Assembly: GCF_964340395.1 (NCBI RefSeq)
Contig: NC_135553.1
Span: 8,697,001 to 8,761,000, forward strand
Length of the DNA stretch: 64,000 nucleotides
Reading direction: 5' to 3'
Source of the DNA: Glandiceps talaboti
Taxonomy: Eukaryota > Hemichordata > Enteropneusta > Spengelidae
In this document: in pieces, positions 1 through 14,700 of the stretch
Numbering within the stretch: position 1 is the stretch's first letter
How the letters are laid out: every line of letters starts with the position of its first letter
Made by a program: the position numbers and the translations under genes
Notes under the pieces: model-generated
What the model was told of the DNA's origin: nothing
The model's database searches: none
What the model saw: only the letters and a program-made list of their open reading frames with translations

Positions 1-2770
1 ACCTAAAATTGTATCCATGTGTCTCTCAGAATATATTTACATGTACTAGCTCCAGTTTGTTCAAGCATTTCTTTCAAAACTTTCTGACCTTTGAACCCCA
101 CATTCTGTAATCTTAGTCTAATCTGAACCTCTGTTTTATATGTGTGTGATAATGTATCACTAGATTTATGGGTCTGCAAAACTCGAATTTTTGTTTAGTG
201 TTTGTGCTTCAATTCAGTGTGGTAGACAGAGATTTCCTTGTAAAAGGATTACAGCTTCATATTATGCAATATTGATGAAAATTACATCTATGGTCACCAA
301 TGCCAGACATACAAATTGTTAATACTGCTTTAGGGAATGAAGGAAGGGATTACTGATCTAAGCTTTATATCATCCATTTGCCAAACTTGCTAATAACTAG
401 CAGACATCGTGACTTTAATAAACATACCAGCTTTTGGAAATCAGTGAGCTTTTGCATAATGATATAATTTTTTTGTAATTCATTGTACATGAACCCAAAT
501 CTTCCCATACTCTATGGGATTGTGCTTTTCAATTAAATGAAAATTATCACTTTTATATTGTATCGTAAATTTATTGTAGCTGTATGAAATATACCTTTAT
601 GCATATTTTAATGTATGTATGTCTATTGAACCTACCCTCTCCTTTGTCATGGTATATTTTTAATCACAAGAAAGGGGAAGTGTTTCGATCATTTCCGTAT
701 GTTATAATGTGCCTACGTGCATAGAAAGTGTACATTAATGTGACCAGGGTAGAATATTATACAGTAGTTTTTACATTGTTAAAAACAGTTATCAATAGTA
801 TAAACTTAGCTTTATTACTAATTTGTTTTGCAGTTGCATTAATTTTTTACTTATCATTTTATTAATGATGTTAAACAACAGATCATTCCATTCTAACTTG
901 CTGATAGTACTATGTTTCAATTTGAAAATGATTACACAGCGAAAACACAAATGTCATTTAAAAGCAGGGATAACATTGCAATTCGAAGTACAAATTAGTA
1001 TCAGTCCAACTACAGTGATATGGTATGACAAACTTTTCAGTAAAGATGGACTTGAGTACATTGCATAACTTGAGTTTGAATAAAAGGACAAGTCCAAGTC
1101 CAAGTCTGGTTAAAACTTCTGCTTTATTTGAATCCCTGCAAATAAACATTCCGTTTCAATATCAAATATGAATTGTTACACTCTCACTTAAATCAGAGTA
1201 TTTTTACCCACAGTAATAAAAGTTAAACACAAGAGATCTAGGTGTAGGTTTAGGCACAAGATCTTTTTTATGTTGAGAACAAAATAAATTTGCTAGAATG
1301 AGAGACTTATATAATTTAGGATATTATCATGTTTATCTACATGTCATTTCAAAATGGATGCCAGACTCGTAATGACCTCATATCCTGTGTGGGATGTATT
1401 CATTATCTGGAAACCAAGATCACCATTAGCTTATGCTGTATAACAACTCAGTTATGCTTTGCACAGGAACTGACAAAATGTTCACATTGCAAAACTCTAA
1501 AATTATATAAGATTCTGGAATGATTTAAAATTAGGATGATGTAACTGATTCAGTACTGTAGAATAGTGCTACCTATACAAATGTACATTTGCATACATTG
1601 CAAATGTGAGAATCGTGAATGTAAATACAACCAAAAAAATTGTTTCCTTCCTGTGCAATCATATATTAGTTTTGAACTCAGAGCATACACAATGTACCTA
1701 GTATATTTTGGCTAAATCATTCAGCCTTTTTCAGCTTTTACTTTCTTGATGTAGGGCTTCATGTAAAAATTGATATTCTGAAATAATGTAAAATTTAAAA
1801 AGCAATGAAATTGAAACAACATCAATTTTGCAAAGGAAAAAAAAAGCTGTGAATTGATAAAGTCATAGTTGTGGTATTTGAATGGGGCATTACTTTGAAT
1901 GACAAGTATTGAAATTACTCAAGACAAGATTATCCAATCCTTGATAGTAAATTAGGTCAACAAGTGTGATGTTTGGCTTGATACTGATAGACTTAATCTC
2001 AAAATTGATATGTTGAAGGCAACATACATGTAATCAGGAATGTCCAAACAAAATTGTTTATGGCTTATGACCGTTGGCAGGAAAATTTAATTTTGATTAC
2101 AGGCTTTTGCCAGTTTTGATTAAAAAACAAACAAACATACACACCCACAAATAGACTAAAAACTGTTATTCCAATATTAATGGTGATGTTCCGGGGAAGG
2201 GGGGGGGGGGGGGGGTGTTCCGATGAAAAGTGTTCAAGATGAGGTACTAGGTTTTGGGATCAACAAATTTTGGTGACAATGCTGAAGCCCAAAAATTGCT
2301 GCATTACGTGGTCTGATATTTGGTTGGCTGCTCTTAGCTCTAGCAGACATGTGAGTGGGTGTTCTTAGACTCTAGTTTAATCTTCATCACATGCAATATG
2401 TATATAGCAATTGCAAACTAGGTTGATTGCTTCTCTCATAATAAGGTATAGGTGAATTTCAGTTCTACATGTATTCAGTCATGCTTCAATGCCAGTGAAT
2501 TTAGTGCTTGAGAAGAAAAAAAAGTTCTTTTTCTGAATCAAACAGTATTATTTGCCATCTTACAGTTGTTATTTGCAGCATCAATGTGTTGAAAGGTAAA
2601 TGTGTATGTTGAAAAAATATAGGTTAGAAATGGACATCACTACATGTTGTTTAAGTATATGTGTGTTGAAGAGATGATTAATAGGTATATGTATTCTGCC
2701 TGTCTGTTTTATTTTGATGTGTATTTCACTATAACATAGATTGACCTTTCATTTGTTCCTCTCTTTCTAG
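1..2770 (+). other. intron or upstream DNA of HELZ, no coding exon seen
   Basis: No stretch here reads as a conserved exon with matching splice sites. The short open frames near 823 and 1329 have no recognisable domain and sit in A/T-rich DNA. A homopolymeric G run lies near 2199-2215. The N-terminal part of HELZ (about 130 residues in the human protein) is expected upstream, so this is most simply an intron ending at the acceptor before 2771. A small exon without obvious homology could have been missed. Confidence 0.6.
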
Positions 2771-5700
2771 AACACTCAAGCACTAAAGGAGTTAAATAGG
2801 CTTAAGAAGATATTAGATGCTTTACAGGAGGAGGTAGTGCACCTTTTACTCTTTTTAAATTCTAGTTTTCTCCCCCCCCCCCCCCATGCTAGTTACTCAA
2901 GTACAGCAAATGTACATGTATGTTAATGATTTTACAGTGACAAACAAGGAAGTGGATACATTTACAAATTGAAACTCAGCAGGAGAGAGAATTTGCAATT
3001 CATGAAAAACGATAGTTGTGTCATTGTATTGTTTAAAGAAAGATAACCTTTTATAGTTTAAACTTTATGATATACATGTATATCTTTTGTATTGTTCTGT
3101 AGCGAATGTAGACAGATATTTTAAGACGCAGGGTTTTCATGTGAATTATTCCAAGAAACTACTGAATAATTAAAAAAAATGTCTGTAATATTATCAATAT
3201 CATGATAAACAGCTTGTCATATACCTTGTACATGCTATAACTAAGATGTATATGGAGGATCTATTCGGATATAGCTGCAAGCCGTGTTGACAATTTGGCC
3301 TTGCAAACCATTGAAAAGATTGCTGTGTCCTGAAATACGGTGGACTCTGATCCCAGATCAGAGTAGTTTGGATAATGGGAATTACGCATGTACGTGTAAT
3401 ATGCCATGGTGATTGTTAATACAAATGTAGTTATTGCACTTTGTGTGAGCATACAGGATACTTTGTACTGAAACTGTAAATGTCAAGGATAATGTAGTGG
3501 TGTACATGTAAATAATTATATACAACAGAATTAGGTCTATTATTATCCCCACCATAAGGTGCTTCTAGACTGTAGACCATAGATATGAATACATACATGT
3601 AGTTGTGACTGCTGGACGTACATAACTATATAGCTATCATCACAAGATACGACAAAACAATTCAAATGGGGATCCTACATACCTTAGTACAGTGTTCTCC
3701 TTAGTATCAAATTAACAATGTATATTTGTACGCTTAAATGTCATGGAAAGAATTGAAATGATATATATGAGTGTTTTGTAAATTGTTATTCAAACTAGCA
3801 GCTGTGCAATTAGCAATTAATCGAAAGAACACTGAAATATTTACAGTTGAGTGAACATTTGATGTTTCTTATCAGACCAATCAATAAATATTCCCAGTCC
3901 AACTGTAAAGACTCAAACATGTGTAATAACTGCATAGAGATTATTTATTGAGTAATGTTTGTAAGCAAAGAATTGTAATTCTGTTTTTCTCAACTTGTAG
4001 TATTTTGTGTACAAACAAAAACCCCCCTTGTTGAAAAAGGATTAAAATTAAAGTGACATTTGATGATATGCAAGCAGTTAATTTATTATTTACATTGACT
4101 ATTTACTCTCTATCGTTCTTTCTTTTTCTTTGGGGTGGAGGTGGGGGATAATTATGTCAGGATGCTTAAAATATAACAAAAACTAGTTCCTCCTGTCTGT
4201 GCTTAAGTTTTATCATTACCATCAAAATAAGGATACACATTGAGTGTGTTTAGCTTAGAAATATCATCCAATACAGATCAACAGTGCAATGTACATTATG
4301 AAAAGACTGAGAATAGATTGATATTACAATTAGATCAATTGTACTGACTGTGTATATGAGTCAAACAGTGTTGTATACTTTCCTGTGAATATTACATAGA
4401 TAACTGTGAACTGTCTTCAGGTACATGTTTCACTGCAATGTTTGTAATATCATATTATGAACATTGCAGTAAAGCATCTACCTGAAGACATATTATGGGT
4501 CTGTCATGTCTGTTGCACAAAAGAGCTTTTATTTGACAAAGTTTTTATTAAGGGGCACAAGTTGAGTTTATATATATTGGGGCATGACTTTTGCTCTATA
4601 TTAAAATATACCTGTTGCATTCTGTTGTGATTACTGAAGCATAAAATTTAGCCATCACTCACACTCACAGCTCTCACTGTTGGCTGAACTCAAACCTAAT
4701 ATAATACATAAATGATTCAATTACATAATGTATATTATATCATTATGTATGCATACTAAAATGTCAACAAGACCATCATTATTATAAAATTATAATATGA
4801 TATCAAGTGTGTTAACAACACCGGAATATGATATTACCACTATACTAGAATAGATTTAGTGAATATTAGTGCAGTTGTAGTATTTTCTGTACAAACAAAT
4901 ACCACCATGGTAGAGAGAGGTTTACTAAATGAAAGAATTTTGTTTCATGACCGAGATCTGAAGGTAGTTCCTGACAAGAGAAATCTTTGTACCGATGTGT
5001 TTATTTGATAGGGTGCAGATGAAGAGGAATTACTTAGTAGCTTAGAAGACATGGAGGCGCTCATGCCACCTGATGGTGTCAACCAACTTTCTCCTATAAT
5101 TACATCTAAAGTCAGTACAAAGTCACAACAACAGCAACACGCTGGCAGTGTAAATAAAAAGAAAAGTAGTAGTAGTAAACATAAGTCAAAGTGTACAGGT
5201 AAGTTATAGTAACCTCCAATCTGACAAGATGTAGTGTAGTCGCCATGATTTCTTGTTTAGCTCTTACATTTATTGTCATTTGTTCTTTTGTGAGCACCTG
5301 TTACCTACGTCTGATACAATACCATAGGTTTTCTCAAGCCACACGAGCGTGCTGAGTGAATTTACTCAACGAATGAGAACTTGTAATGTGCCAAAACAAT
5401 ATTTCAGAGCGCTCTGGTTGAAAAGAGCTCGAGGAGAGAGCGCAGACAACTATTTTATCATATTGTTTGGTGGTTTTCTTTCATTGTTCAATTTTGAACA
5501 TTGAGTATTACATTGTAAGATTCTGATTGGCTACTCGTAAGTACGAGATTGAGTTCGAGAACACCTATGGTAATTGTGTCAGATATAAATAACAGGTGCT
5601 TACAAAAGAACAAACGACAATAAACGTAAGAGCTAAAAAGTACACTACATCGGATTTATCAGATTGCAATAACCTCATACTTAAATACTTCATTAGCCCA

Positions 5701-8700
5701 GACAGTTAACTATATTACTTGACACACTAGCGAGTGGCCATGTCATGCTAGATAGTCATCTCTCTCTTCACTAATACTTCATTTATTGGAATTACATACA
5801 TTGCTCCTTTTTTGGCATGCTTTGTTCTCTAATTTACCACAACATACAAGAAACTAATAAAGGTAGAAACAATTTTTACTCATGAATTGTGGTAAAATTT
5901 TGGATTCGGTTGATCACACTGACATTTATTTAATAATTGAGTATATTAGCTAATTTACATATGAATAGAATATTTTGTGATGTTGATCGATTATCATTGT
6001 TTTGCTGATGTGATAGGTTGTTTGCCCATATCCCATAAACTCACTAGGGAGAACTCAAAATACCTACATATATATCAGCTCACATACTATGTGTTACAGT
6101 GGGGACCAAAAACACAAGAACAATTTTACCAGACCCTAAAATGATTCACTAACATATCATATATTGTTCTTTTTTTGCCAGATTCTTCTCTATTTTGTTC
6201 TTATTGTGATGTGCAATGTTCAACACATGTTGATCTTCACTTGCATTGTATCAGTGAAAGTCATCAAGCCATTATTATGTCAGATGACGGCAGGGATTGG
6301 AAATATAGGCCGCCACCTAGAGGTGTAACTAGTGACGAATACATACTTTGTAATAGGTATGTATGGTGCTCTCAACTTTTCATTTCCTGATACGTGAGGT
6401 TGATATATGGAAACAAGGTACACTGTACATGTATCAATCAATGGTATATTACAAGAAAAGAGTTTTGATACACTTCATAGATTTGTAATTTCTTGCGCTC
6501 AATGCACAAAAGAGTTTGAAGTCGTCATACAGGTATTTGGACTGTAAAACAGTCATTGGTTGCGCCCTACATGCTTTGGTAACTCTCAGTTAGAGCTGGC
6601 CTGTGCAGAGCATGTGGAACACTGCCGATGACTATTCTACCATCCAGCAATTTTAAAATTAAAGAGAAAATTTGTAGTAATGGCTTGTATTTGTTGATTC
6701 CGATTATGGCGAAACTTTCTGATAAGTTCAAAGATGACACAAATGAGATTTGAATTTGTAGAAGCCAAACTTTTCATTTTGCCAAAAAAAAAAAAAAATG
6801 ATCTAGTGATCCAAATGTTCCAAAAGGTGCAAAGATGTTTGAAAGTCTTTCGAAGAGTTACATGTAATAGAGAAAAAAACGTGGGTTTTTTTGGCAACAG
6901 TGTTTGTTTATTTCAAACCTGCCTTTTGGAATTTCAATATGTGATATTGATGTCAGCCACCGAGATACAATTTCACTGAGACTGGGATTTGTGTGTTTTT
7001 GTCACCAGGTTTCCTAGGTGTAGATTTGGTGATCAGTGTACAGCAGCACATTCAGACGATGAATTATCAGAATGGCAGGAAAGGTATAAATATAGACAAA
7101 TGAAAATGCAGAGAGCAAAAGAGAAAAAACTACACGGAATCAGTTATGGAGAACAGATACTGGAGAAATGGATGAATTCACCAACTCCTCTGAATGTGGT
7201 AAGGTTTTCAGATGCATGTACCTGTAAATATCATGATTGCATATAGAGGTATACACATGTACAGTGTAGGTCAGCAGTTGCATGTACCACACATGAAGTG
7301 TAGGGGGTATGGGGTCTTAGTATATTAAAGTGTATAGCATGTAGGGACGGGGGTCTCGTATATGGAAGTGTAGCATGTATTCATATTATTGTAACAGTAG
7401 GTATTACAATCACACAGTGGTTCTAGTGAGAAAAATGTGTGATATCTTTTGGATGTGGATACAATTGTCATCCAGGATAAACGTTTAGATGTTATTTCCC
7501 GGGGTATTTCTTCGTTCAGCCAAGGAAAATACTCGTGACTCAGAGTCACTATGAGTCACTAGACAGGAAAGTGACAAACCTTCAGGTCATGAGTATTATC
7601 CAGCTGAAAGAAGAAAAATGTTGGCGAACAACATAATTATACCAGTGCCAGTAATATCACAGAAAAATCAGGGAAAGTAATAGCAATTTTGAACGTTTTG
7701 ACTCATATTTCGAACACAGCAGAACCAAGCAGTTAGATAGACACATGTTGTTATGACATAGACACACGTTGTCATGACGTGGAACAACCAGGACATAAAT
7801 TCCATATTTTTTGTTCAACTAGGTTTGTGCATGGGACTTGAATTCTCTGTATTGTCTATGCAGTTTATTATATGTACATATTTATTTGTCCATAAATTCA
7901 AGCTTGACAGATAAATTTCACACACTCAGCCCTCTGAACATTTGAAATTTGGAAAGCTTTCCCACATCCCTCATAGCAGAGCACAAGAATGAGATCCTTT
8001 CTCTTATTATTCTTGATAAGATATCTATTTTATCTTTGATATCTTTACAGTTGACTGAATCTATAGAAGATGTTAAAGTGACTGTAAATGCTGACTATGA
8101 CATGACAGTAAGCTCTAAGAAATCATCTCATACCTGGACCTTCACCCTGCACTGCAAGGTAAGATGACAGCCATATCTAATATAAAACATCAATTTGGAT
8201 TAAGCTCTGACTTCACACTGATTCTGTCATACGTTTGATTTCCTGCATCTACTGATGTATCTTTATAGTGAAATGAAAGTCATTTTGAACTGCTGTCATT
8301 TTCAATGTAAAATATGCTACCTTATTGGTGAAAATGAAATAATTCAACATCTTACACATCAATTAATTGAAATTAAAATTAATTAAAATGTGAACAAAAG
8401 TCCATCCCAGGTACCCATTCATGCAGGTTAGTTGATTGGGGAGCAGTGATGATTAAAATCTTGTCCAAGACTTTAGCCAGTCAGAAACAAAAGGCTTTGT
8501 TTAGTCTGAATCTGGCAACTGCAAATATCAAGCTCTCTAACTATTCAACCATCATGACAACACAATGAGATATCCTTTCTTAGCACACTAAGTGCTGCAT
8601 TTGATCCATCTGTTTGTAATCAATGAATGTCTTTTATCTATCTTTCCTTGCAGGCACCAAGGCAACTAAGTAGAGTAGCACTTTTGTATGATATTCATCG

Positions 8701-11700
8701 TTCTCATTTCCATATATCCAGCGTATCATTTGGTGACAGCAAACGACAAACACAACAAGAAGTCAATCCAAACTGCCAGGAGTGGGTACAGTTGAAAAAC
8801 CACAACAATAACAACATCAAGAGCTCAGAGCGTCTGTACCGAGTCAAGCTATCATTTACTTCTCAGATCTTTGGCACGTTTCGGCAATCTATCGTCTTTG
8901 ATTTTGGTGCAGAGCCAGTGCTAATGAAGAGGGTATCTGTTGACGCTGTATCTCCGTCAGACCTGAAGCAACTTGATGAGGCACGCGACACAATACTTTG
9001 TACAACTGAAAGATGGGACCGAAGCAATAAAAGTATCATCAATTTTGAACCACCAGTCATAGATTCCACAGATAGAGACAAAGGATTATTATCATTCTAC
9101 TCACAACCAACGACATCAGACAAACTTATCAATCAGACTGTCTTAAACAAATCTTTGACCAAGAACAACTATAAATCTAGAATGCACGACTTACTTTACA
9201 TTGAAGAAATGGCACAGTACAAATATATCAGCAGGTGAGTACTTGAAACTCTACTTACAAAAAAAAAAACTAGGAAGGGAATGGTCTTATTCTTCCTTAC
9301 AGGTGAAATTCTTAGTGCAATAAGTATGTTTCTGAGTGAAAAACTTTTCTCACAAAAGCTTAGTATTTAGGCAAATGTAGGCTAGTTCAGTGAAAATGGT
9401 GTTAATGACAGGATGTAGGTTCTTGTGGAATAACACTGTGTTTCATCAATGATTGTAAGGAGTATGGTGAAAATTTCCTAAGTCCTTTGAACTTTTTACC
9501 AGGGTTCCTCACCAAAAGTATGGTACAATATATGGGCAGTATATATTTCAATAGCATATATAATTACTCTGTACTGTGGACTCTGCATATCTGTAACCAT
9601 ACAGAAATTAGTGTTGAATAAAACTTGCTTTGTTTAAATATATACACTTCAAACACAACAATTGCCATACAGAATGAAATCCTAAATTTAAGACAATTCC
9701 ACCATCAAACTGAGCAACCCCCACCCCTATCAAGTAAATTTTGAAAATTACCTTCATATAATGGAATAGATTTATAAATATACTAAAAATCTAATTGTCT
9801 TGTTCTATTTAGGTACAATGTAAAAACAGCACTACAGTTGATATCTAGTTTCTTGCTCCTACCTGGGAGAATGCAAGGTGCGAAGTTTGCCCAGAATGGT
9901 GAACTCTTTGCCCAGATGAAGATGAACGATGAGTTGTCAGAACAGACACCAGCTGGAAGATTAGTACTCAATAGCTGTAACTCTGTCTTACTTACACCGT
10001 ATGCTGGCAATAAAATGCCAGACATTGTCTATGAAACAGCTGTGGAAGAAAAGGGCAAAGGTTTCATCCTTCTCAGGTTGTCCAAGAGATGTGTAGAGGA
10101 AAATAAACTGAAAAAAGACACTGAATGGAGAGTTGAAGTGCAATTCCAATTGAACAGGTAAGTAGGATGACATTCTTGAACAACCTGTGGTTGCACAAAT
10201 GCATTATTGCAGTCATTTGTCAGTTTAAACTTTCAGAACTTTTACTGCTTAAAAAATGTGTAAAGTAATGTGCCGTAATATCCATGTGATCTTTAATTTC
10301 ATGGACATAAGAATGCTTAAAAATTTCTATATACACAATGAAGTTAATTTCTTCAAACAACAGTGAAAACAAATATCATTTACTTCCAATATTTCAATAA
10401 CTGACAGTCAGCTTCATCTGGGAATGAGACATGACCCAAGAAAGGTCACGGCCTCAAGTGGTAAGGTTAGTGTTGGGGTCACCCTGCAGACCTTATGTCA
10501 TCAGTACACTCATGTACATCTGTATGGTCACCCTTAGTATTTACAGTTGCAAGTTTTATTGCTTCATCCATGCATGATTTATAAGCACTATGTATTTCCT
10601 TCGACAGACTTCCATCATGTGAAATGCATTATGCAGTGGACAAAATTCCAGACATTAATATGGTATTCCCGGATACGACAGCATCACCTGATATTCCGTG
10701 GGCCCCTCACAGGTAAGAGATCTAATCCGTCCAGTACTTGAACATGGTTTTATTGGCCTTTAAATATGGTATAGTAAAATAATTACCTTTTGTAAACCAG
10801 TTCGTGAAATTTGAAACAGATGTAATAACATGAACAATATGCTGTCATCATGTAGACTATTTATTGCATGTCCCATGTTTTCAATTTCTCATTCTGCAAC
10901 TTTGTGGTTTATGTATGGCACAAAAACTTTTGATTTAACTCATTTGATTTAACTCATTTGATAGGCAATGGAGTGAGAAACTAGACACAAGGTTAAATCC
11001 TAAACAGAAGGAAGCAGTTATTGCCATGACAACACCATTAGACACCAAAGTTCCACCAATACTAGTGATTGGTCCATTTGGTACAGGCAAGACATTTACC
11101 ATAGCTCAGGCAACTAAACTGATCTTACAGCAACCCAATACAAGGATACTCATTTGTACACATTCTAACAGGTGAGTACAGCATTTTATCATCTTGCCTT
11201 TGACTGGCTGGCTGTGTCAGGGTCTCTACACGTGTATTGTTTTAGTATTCGACAACTCCCTAATCCTTTTACCATTCAGAGTTTTGAGTATATGTGTTTA
11301 CATGATAGATAGTGTTTGGTACATGTTTGTTTCATCAAGAATGATTGTGTTTTGATCAATAAACACTCTTTAGTGTGATCCTAGTGCTATGAGCACTATC
11401 AAAGTGTAGGTTGGTCTGTTTATCTTTAACATTAACTGTTAGAAATGTTTTTTGAAATAAAACGGTTTCTTTGGTGTGTACATCTAAATGAAAACATGTA
11501 AATCCACTGTTATCAGAAAAACAAAAGATTATGTAGTTTGGCCACTTGGAGCACTGTGTTTAAAACACATTTGCTTTTGGACCAGAACATCTTCCAACCA
11601 CAAGGTGGCAGGCTTCAATATGCATTCTCTTCCCATTGAACCAGAAGTGAAGGCCCTGGTAGTTGAATACTATGGTCTTCTTTGTGAAAATCAACATTTC

Positions 11701-14700
11701 CCAAAGTGTAACAGCAAAATTTGATGACATTTTCAACTAGTCAAAAGATGCTACCTTACTTACTTTGTTTCAGATGATGTAATGTTCTAGTAGCTCACAG
11801 TCAATTCAGACACATTTGTTGACTGTTTATATGCTGCCATGCAATTTTAGCCCTCATTTTTCCTCACATGGGATGTGCTCTTGTGACATTTTCAAAAATG
11901 ACTACAATGTGGTAAACCTGAATGTGGCAGCAGATTGATAGGGCATTCATAAATCACTTGTATTGGCCATATTTTAGATCAAGATGAAAGTTTTTGAATT
12001 GTAACAAAAAATTTTGTATCATTAGCTTATGTTATTAAGTGTGTTAGCTGTATTGGAGGTGCTATAGACTGCATCAACAGAAGTCAAAAAATCTTAAAAT
12101 CTTATTCATTTTGAAAAATCTCAGGAATTCTCGGTAGTCAGTCATGTTTGTGTTTTGAAAGTTATTCCTTTCATTTACAGTGAGATAAGCTTTACTTTTT
12201 TTATTTTGTTTTCAGCGCTGCCGATTTATATATAAAAGACTACTTACATTCATATATAGAGGCAGGCCATGACGAAGCCAAACCACTCAGAATCTACTTC
12301 AAGGACCGTTGGGTTCGAACCGTCCATAATGTTGTACAACGGTACAGTCTGATTAAGGATGGTTCATTTTACATGCCAACCAAAGATGACGTGGTCAAAC
12401 ACCGTGTGATTGTAGCTACGCTGAGTACATCTCGCTATCTTAGCCACTTAGACTTAGATCCAGGTAAGCAAGGAATTACTGTTTGTTCACTCTCAATATT
12501 TGTCCTAAGTGTTCTTTATAAACCAGCTAATGAATATCTCTTTAATTACTTCTGTATGGTTACCCTTTTTGACAAACTCTTTGTACGAAAAGCACTGGAT
12601 ACATTGAAGAATGATATTCAAGCTATTATATTGGAAAACCAAACATAGGTTCTTTTTTGAAACTACAGAAGTAATTAAATTGTCTAATATTTTACAGTAA
12701 ACTCTACAAAACTTTGTTCTCTACCAGTCACAAAGATTTTAGCATTTTTGACAAAACATAGCAAAAATCTGTCAAAATTGAAAAGAAACATCAAATTCCT
12801 TGAGATCCATGCCCCTTCTTAGTGATGTATTCATAACATGCTTTGATTTTCATACTCATCATATTATTCACATATATCCCCTAGGTTTCTTTTCTCACAT
12901 ACTTATTGATGAAGCAGCTCAAGCCATGGAATGTGAAACCATCATGCCAATCGCCTTAGCAACTCAACATACTAGAATAGTACTAGCAGGAGATCATATG
13001 CAGGTATGGATGCTTTCATTTCAATACTGTGTTATTTCTACAAGTAGACATCTGTATACATTGGGGACCGCTCATAAACTGTATTCCATGCATCTTCCTT
13101 GACACATTGCAACAACTTAGTGTTTCAGTTGAAGTTCTACATGTACAACGTAATCAGAGAGGCACCACATAGGATCAAAGTGTACTTCATTTATTGTAAA
13201 AGGCTTTCTAGTCAAGACTAGAACAGTGATTCTGTACAGTTATGGAAAGTTAGTGTGTTTTTAGCTAAGGTTGAGGAACCCCTGTAACAGAAAGGGGTAT
13301 ATGTGGTAGTATTTCCTATACAATCTATCAATGTTTTGTTTGGGAACCTTGGTGGCATGGGGACCCAGGTAGATTTTTTGCCTACTTACCAGCCTAAACA
13401 GTAATATGAAAGTAGAAGAAAATGTTGTAAAGTTTTTTATTAACCCACATTCCTTTGTTTGCCATTTAAATTGTGTAAAGTATATGCAGTATTTGAATCA
13501 ATGACATACTTTGTGTCTCTCTCTTTTCAGTTGAGTCCTGAAGTTTACTCTGACTTTGCCAGGGAACGTAATCTCCATGTGTCTTTACTTGAGAGGTTGT
13601 TTGAATATTATCCCTATGAACACTCCTGTAAGATCATGCTGTGTGAGAATTACCGTTCCCATGAAGCCATTGTCGATTACACCTCCAGGTTATTTTATGA
13701 GGGAAAACTGCTTGCCAGTGGGAAACAACCGCCACACAGTGATTTCTATCCACTCACATTCTTTACTGCCAGAGGAGAAGACATTCAAGACAGGAATAGT
13801 ACAGCGTTTTATAACAATGCAGAGGTAGGATGGCGTGGATTTCAAAATGACTATCAAATGAGTCTCATTAGCACAACTGGTGTCAGATGCTCCATACGCC
13901 AGTTATCAGAAAAACAAAAGGTTGTCAAGTTTGACCACTAGGTGTCAAAATAGGTTGTGGGCAGGAAGTGTAGGCAGTGACAGTTGAATTCTGAAACCCA
14001 GTACAAAAAATTGTTATTTCCTAGAGTTTCACATCTTAAATAAATGGTACTCTCAGTTGGTCAAAATAAATCCGCTTATTTTGTGACCAGATTTTGTTGA
14101 TTGTTTTGTTGTAGGTGTTTGAGATTGTAGAGAGAATAGAGGAATTACAGAGGAAATGGCCATTGGAGTGGGGTAAACATGATGAGACTACCATCGGTGT
14201 TGTAGCTCCATATGCTGATCAGGTATTCCGTATCAGATCAGAGTTGAGAAAGAAAAGACTCCATGGTGTCAGTGTAGAAAGAGTACTCAATGTCCAGGGT
14301 AAGTCTGTCTCAATTGTATCCGTAAAGCTCTTAACAGGAAAACATCCCCCCACATCACCTTTCTTTTTTGTATTTGTAGATAGATTCTAAGTCTCATCAA
14401 CAAACTCTTATAAGAAAAATGTTGTATTTTTTAGATAAACACCAGGATTGAACTGTTGAATGTTCATTTTCCAAAGTCATTTTTTCCGATCTCTATATTT
14501 TCGCTTGGAGCAGCTTCTTAGCCAAAGAGTAATTTCACCACAAATTACTTCTTTTTTTTTTTGCATTTTTTGGATGGTTATTGTAAAATAAATCCAATGA
14601 TTGACTTTATCGACACACAAAAATTTCCACAGAGTTATACCACAACACATGAGCAATAAATAATATGAATGAATATGAATATGAATGTCAAAATATTGTT

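Noticed and set aside
823-1068. Possible N-terminal HELZ exon
   Set aside because: No similarity to the TPR-like N-terminus of HELZ and no matching phase at its borders.
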